The translations under genes were made by a program, and so were the position numbers. DNA of 64,000 bases from Nemophila menziesii. Lineage: Eukaryota; Streptophyta; Magnoliopsida; Boraginales; Hydrophyllaceae. The DNA lies in contig JARWIR010000008.1 in NCBI GenBank assembly GCA_029959085.1, positions 21,996,001 to 22,060,000 on the forward strand, in the 5' to 3' direction. Shown here in pieces: positions 58,789 through 64,000 of this stretch. The notes under the pieces were generated by a model, which saw only the letters and a program-made list of their open reading frames with translations, was not told the DNA's origin and did not search any database. Position 1 is the stretch's first letter. Each line of letters begins with the position of its first letter.

Positions 58789-58912
58789 GTCCTTGATGGG
58801 AATCGTCCTTGACGGGAATCGTCCTTGACGGGAATCGTCCTTGATGGGAATCGTCCTTGACGGGAATCGTCCTTGATGGGAATCGTCCTTGACGGGAATC
58901 GTCCTTGACGGG
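58789..58912. repeat. 16-bp tandem repeat, eight units
   Basis: GTCCTTGA[C/T]GGGAATC is repeated about eight times. The only variable base is the C/T of a CpG, consistent with methyl-C deamination. Confidence 0.92.
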
Positions 58913-59346
58913 TAAACATGTAATCTTATAATAGTAAGTTAATGGATGATTCTTTGGGGCAAGTATAATATTATTTTGATTTTTTGGGTCATTGACCCTT
59001 AGCTTATCTCTCGTGAAAGTCAATATTTTCACTAAAAAGAAAATTATATTAAAGATATGGACTAATTGACTTCCCTCTCTAACTCTCTTTAAAAAGGATA
59101 AAATCAAAGTTTTTATGAGAAAGACATATTGTTGGCCTAACCTTATTTTTAGTCTCGTTTTAATATTCGACAAATCTCTTTTTAACTAAAGTTATTAAAA
59201 TTATTATAGAGATTATTAATCGTTGTGTTTTGATACTTCAAAGATATTTTCTAAACCCATTTAGTTGCTTACTTAGTAAAATAAATCGCTATCATCATTT
59301 ATGTATCATAAAACTTTTTTTAAAAATTTTTTTTTAGAGCCCAGTC

Positions 59347-60262
59347 GTGGTAACCGCACCAGTGCGGACCCAGGCGCCGACTCAAGTGTGCCCGCAACAA
59401 GAAAACAAATTACAGGGAATTTCCTACGGTACACTGCCAGAACCTTACGGAACACCGGAAGAGAGGTTTTTTAGGTCAAACAAACAAGACAAAAGACATA
59501 TATCCATTGGGTTTAAAATAGATCTGTTAGACACGCTTATTTCAGCTATAAAATGGAGTTCATTGATGGCATAACTTACATCTTCTATTTACCCATCTCA
59601 AGAGCAATTATTGTTATCATTCAAGAAGGTTTTAAAGGCATTCAAAGTCATATCTACACATTTAAGCTACATTGTTCTATCTATAAAGATAGGAGGCCAA
59701 ATAAGTTATTTTCTCAGATATTGATATTTAGTCACTTGAGAGTTTTGTTTAACATCATCCTTTGTGTAGTGGACCGGTAAAAGAATGGTGAAACTAGCTG
59801 CTCCATATGTCATGGTATGTTTTTTCTCGGGGTTATGGGTATATACCTACCAAGGTTAATGTGTATATATACCCATATAGTTGTGAGATTTTCCTTATAC
59901 AATTGGATGCCATGTTTGAGAACAAGACAGTTTCATGGGATGAGTTTTGTGATGGAGCGCGAGTTGCACATGAGAAACGAATAGGTCAACTGGATAGGCG
60001 TAATGTTATTTTAGACAAACTTAAAGAAGAATTTTATTTTTATGTGAGTCCTAAGAGTGTTTATGTGAACGCATGTGGTATGATGATTTATTGGATCCCA
60101 CTAATTCAACCCAACTCAATGAACATTGGGGCACTTGAAGACGACATATGTTTTGTTAACACATATGAGAAAAAAAGAAAAAGAAGAGTTATGTTAATAC
60201 ATTTCTCATTTTTTTTTTTGGTAATAACGAGTCATTTTATGCTGGATATTCAATCTTTTTGA
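59347..60262 (+). other. Unrecognised ORF pair
   Basis: Two plus frames (59347-59574 and 59807-60262). The second starts at an ATG and has a hydrophilic core (VSWDEFCDGARVAHEKRIG, LDRRNVILDKLKEEFYFYV) and a Lys/Arg-rich then hydrophobic tail. I do not recognise a family. Imperfect inverted repeats TATGGGTATATAC/GTATATATACCCATA lie at 59834-59877, and a related TGTGTATATACCCAT occurs near 60418, so a mobile-element origin is possible. Confidence 0.3.
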
Positions 60263-60496
60263 GATGAATGATAATCACATTTTGTTATAGTTAAGTAGCA
60301 TGAAACATAACGTAGTTGAAAACTGATTCAATGTATATACTCGTTTAAATTAAAAAGAACACGTTTTACTTGTCCGCATTCTAATATATCTAAGTGGTAT
60401 ACCCATAAATGTAGCGTGTGTATATACCCATGTCACACGAATTCTATACTCTAGCAAGAACTCGCCAGCTTAATAGAAAATGATAAAAAAAACTTG

Positions 60497-63400
60497 TGGT
60501 GGAGGCAAAGGTGTGATAAAATAACGATATAAATAAAAGAACAAACACATTATAGCACTACGATAAACTCTCCGCAAGTGAAAGGATTGTTTGCAAGTAA
60601 TGTGTAATTGAAACAGATATTGATCTCAGGGACTACGAAAGTAAGTTTGTAAATAGTGTTATTACTAAGTGAACTAGAAAGAGTTGATAAAATATTACGC
60701 AAAGACAATAAAAATATTTATTGGGGTTTTAAGACTCTAAACAATTAAACTAAGACTTAAATTAAAGACAAGAAATAAAATATGCTAGAGAGAAACTTAT
60801 GAGATTTTATCTCGAGAACTAGAAAGTAATCCCCACTAGCCTTGTTCTACGTTTATTATCAAAGGAAAAATTGTGTGATACATACGCAGTAGCCGGGATT
60901 CTAAAATCATCCTAACTCCCGTCAAGGTAGACTTATGAAGCAAACTCTACACTACCAGGGGACATGGGCATGTGGACCTTGTGCAATGATCGGTGGTAAA
61001 CCCTATTGACTATCTAGTTAGGCAAGCCTGTCAGGATCACTACCGCACACTAAACGATTATGTGGTATTTCTATAATTGAATCCCCCATCAGGGTGACAA
61101 CCCAATTACTAATGGGGTAACCTTATACTCGTGCACTAGCAAGGACTGTAAGCATTAATTAAAATCACATAATACAAAACTATCATGAACAATTTATTGA
61201 CATATAAATCCCAAATTAAGTAAAAGATAAAACAAGTTTAGGGTCCATACCCATATGCTATTCTCAAGCTAAATACAATTAGTTCATAAGAAAGAAATAG
61301 AAAAACAAACAATTGATAACCCAGAGGGTTGTAATGGCATGTACAGTTTCCAAGCTCCTTTTTCTCTTCTTCTCTCTTGATCTAGGATTCCTCTTGGTCT
61401 TTAGATGATTAGGGGATGACCAAGGATGATTCTCCTGTGGTAAAAGTGAAAATATATATAGGTGTTAGGTATAAAACTAGAGTATAGCCCAAGTTTTAGA
61501 GTCTAAATTAGCCTCTAATTCGTTTTCCTAAATAATAGGACATGATAACCTTTGAAGATTAAAATAATCATAACTCCTTCTTTACTTGTCCAAATCCAGT
61601 GATCCACCCAACGAAACGACCTCAATTCAAAGACCTTTCTTAATCTCAAAGGGCTCCTCCAAATTCCTAGTCAAATTTCTGAAGTTTTACAAACACTAGA
61701 CGTTTTTCTAACTGGGCAGCTGGTGGTCCTTAGTGTGTTCTAAAATAAATGCAATAAGTAAGAGAACCACAACCGCAAGTGTACGGTTGTCCCAAGTAAT
61801 AATAGTGATAAACTGATTCGTTCTCAGGGACGGATTGGTTGACTCTAATGCTTATCAAGTAGTGTTTAATTGCACGTAAAGCAAGTAAATGATTTTAAGA
61901 TTGTTGGTTGTTTTTCTAGAGACTAAGACAAATAATGAAAAGACTAAATTGATGCAAATATAAAGCTAGACGCAAGTAAAATGAGTTGGACGCAAGATAT
62001 GAGAGATAGTACTCGAGTAACGCTAGGATTTCACCTAAATCTAACCATTCCATGTATTGTTTAAGGGACAAATTCGGTAATTACTATTGGTCGGGATTCA
62101 ATTATCTCCTTACCCCTGCCAGGGTGGACTAAGGAGCTCTTCTCATGTGCTACAAACCCCGTCAGGGTGAATATAGTCCACCTTCGAATGGTTCAAGTCT
62201 AACTACCCAATTGGCCGTAAGATTAATTAAGCCTGTCAAGGTCAAATAATTTATATCCTACTTTCGTTAATTAATTCTGTACCTAGACCCCCCGTCAAAG
62301 TGATCCAATCGCCACTAATTGGAATAGCCTAAGTACTAAATCCTAATATTGATTAATTACTTCAATAATAGTCAATAAGTGTAAATTAAGGAAAAATAAT
62401 AAATACCCAATTTGAATTAAATTAAAATAATCCCAGATTCAAAGACATAAAATGGAATAAATTATGGTTCAATCCATTACGTGTTCTCAAGTACTTAATG
62501 AAATCGGCTCATAATTGGAAAAACTAAGAAAATAAATAGAAAGGAATTCATAATTGTTTTACAAAAAAGAAAATAAGAAACCTAATTAGGAAGATGATTC
62601 GGCTGCAAAGTGGAGATATAGACAGTCTCCAGCTCCAAGCTTCTTCTTTTCCTTGCTTCTTTTCTTCTTGTCTGACTTGTTGTGAACAATGAATTGTATG
62701 AAAAATAGAAGCCAAAAGCGCTATTTATACTTATAAAATCGGATTTGGACCTTAGGCTAATAATTAAATGAAATAATAAAGACCCAAGTCCATCATCTTA
62801 GCCCAAAATCCCGTAACTGCTGCGCCACCTCCACTAAAACAGCTCTAACCGACTCGTTTCAAGCCCGATTGACCTCATTCCAGTTGCTAAAGTTCCGTAA
62901 CTCAATGGGGGACGTTTTCTCTTCACAAGTCAGCGGCTAAATCTACTCTTAGGTGGCTCGAAATCAGCAATCTTTGGCAACTTTTCAGATTTACAGCTCT
63001 AAAATCTCAATTCTTTCGGGATTTGCCTTGACTCCATATCACGATCTTTGACTTTATTCTCGGACTCCTCTCCTAGCTAGTATTCAAAACCTACAAACTT
63101 TTCACTAAAATACACAATATTACGCGCAAAAGTTTAATAAATTAAAATTACTAGAAATTAGAGAGGAAAATTAGATTATTGCATATTTAGTCCAAAAGTC
63201 TATCAAAATAGTCAGATAATCACCTAATTTGATGTCTCCTAGGCATATAAATATAGAACAAAAGAGGAAACATCAGCATCTCACTTTGACTTTCCAAATC
63301 AATCCAAAGTTTCCTTTTTCATTATGACAAAGGGGTTTCCTTCCTTTTCTTCACTTCTGATAATCATCCCCAGGTGCAATATATTCCAAATACCTAAGTT

Positions 63401-63565
63401 CTACACAAATAACACACAAAAACACTAAAAATAGCAAAACACCCCAAACTAGACAAGAAATTGTATATCATGAATAATTGGGTAAAAACCCCAACACTAA
63501 ATAATAAATAACCCAAAAATAATGTCTCGTGATTAGATTATTCAATCATATAAATGGAGACATCA
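60497..63565 (-). repeat. Gypsy 3' LTR (minus strand), interrupted by a solo LTR
   Basis: LTR halves 60497-61720 and 63276-63565. On minus it begins TGATGTCTCC at 63565 and is preceded by an element A-like polypurine tract (63566-63585), so the internal region of this element lies to the right, beyond the window. Confidence 0.78.
61721..63275 (-). mobile_element. Gypsy solo LTR nested in another LTR
   Basis: 1555 bp, same family as 43505-45064. On minus it begins TGATGTTTCCTC and ends GGACCACCA. Flanks are GCATC (63276-63280) and GCAGC (61716-61720), a one-mismatch target duplication. TATA-like TATAAATAG lies on minus near 62727. Confidence 0.83.
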
Positions 63566-64000
63566 AGACACCAACTCAAAGTTGTGTTGCCCTGACACAA
63601 TAAAGTTAAGAACAGTAGGGTAGTCAACAATAAATATAGGAAAAAAAGTGTAGGTAGAAAGCAATGAATGATCCTAGAGAAATATATCTAAAAAGTCTCA
63701 TGTAGTAATATTAAAGAAATAACGCACACTACCCCTAATATACACATAATAAACATCTCATAATTCAACTTTAGATTAACTTTGCAATGCCAAAAGTAGT
63801 GGTTCTCCCTTAGTTTGTCATGATGGCTATAGGATGATCATAGGTCCTCATAGAGTATCTAATGGTCCACCTAACTACTCCCTATTTGTTCAATTGTTAC
63901 TCAAACTTGTAGTTAGAAATCATAAGGTCATTATGGTTGTAATGTTGGCTTATGGACGGTATGATATGTATATTTGGATAATGAAAAGTGAATTTTTATC
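63566..64000 (-). mobile_element. 3' internal end of a minus-strand gypsy element
   Basis: The reverse complement of 63566-63600 gives ACTTTGAGTTGGTGTCT, like the element A tract, next to the LTR. The remaining 400 bp is non-coding and resembles the 6900-7800 region of element A in composition. Confidence 0.6.

Noticed and set aside
58789..58912. CRISPR-like repeat array
   Set aside because: Units are contiguous 16-mers with no unique spacers, in eukaryotic DNA; a plain tandem repeat.

Overview
This is AT-rich nuclear DNA from a eudicot plant. The evidence is spliced genes with GT-AG introns, an Aux/IAA gene, a BYPASS1-family gene, PMEI/invertase-inhibitor genes, Stowaway and hAT MITEs, LINE fragments, and Ty3/gypsy and Ty1/copia LTR retrotransposons. 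The species cannot be named from sequence alone. Most of the window is layered retrotransposon debris with short islands of host genes.

Layout. 1-9567: a plus-strand gypsy element (A) with ~1.5-kb LTRs and a tRNA-Asp-type primer site. It has gag, a mutated protease, no RT/RNase H/integrase, and a third ORF in the env-like position. 9568-14500: the 5' part of a CACTA transposon, Stowaway MITEs and a PMEI-like gene. 14500-17203: a LINE 3' end, a frameshifted BYPASS1-like gene and the last three exons of a truncated gene. 17304-20628: a truncated minus-strand gypsy element (B) with duplicated primer sites and a partial extra LTR. 20629-24634: a second, direct-orientation copy of the CACTA plus PMEI-like block. 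24637-29090: MITEs, a dead LINE endonuclease, (CA)n and a GGTTAA-type array. 29092-35600: gypsy element C, with a solo LTR in its gag zinc knuckle and a second, unrelated LTR inside that one. 36029-43219: a copia element with near-identical LTRs and exact target duplications but ruined coding. 43505-45064: a gypsy solo LTR. 45065-50200: decayed repeats and unassigned DNA. 50200-53520: GC-rich DNA, a dimeric hAT MITE, a (CCACC)n tract and a hairpin array. 55217-57380: an intact five-exon Aux/IAA gene on the minus strand, the best-preserved gene here. 58000-64000: short tandem repeats, unrecognised ORFs, and a minus-strand gypsy 3' LTR with a solo LTR of another family inside it.

The genes do not form a pathway. 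The Aux/IAA gene is predicted to encode a nuclear auxin co-repressor with an EAR motif, a GWPPIR degron and a PB1-type C-terminus. The two PMEI-like genes are diverged tandem paralogues whose MITE insertions can be ordered because each copy shows the other's empty site. The observations most worth follow-up are two antisense tRNA-like modules with T-run terminators in the copia leader, the young but coding-dead copia element, the gypsy lineage that lacks RT and integrase, the duplicated PBS/LTR of element B, and the dimeric hAT MITE with one outer target duplication.
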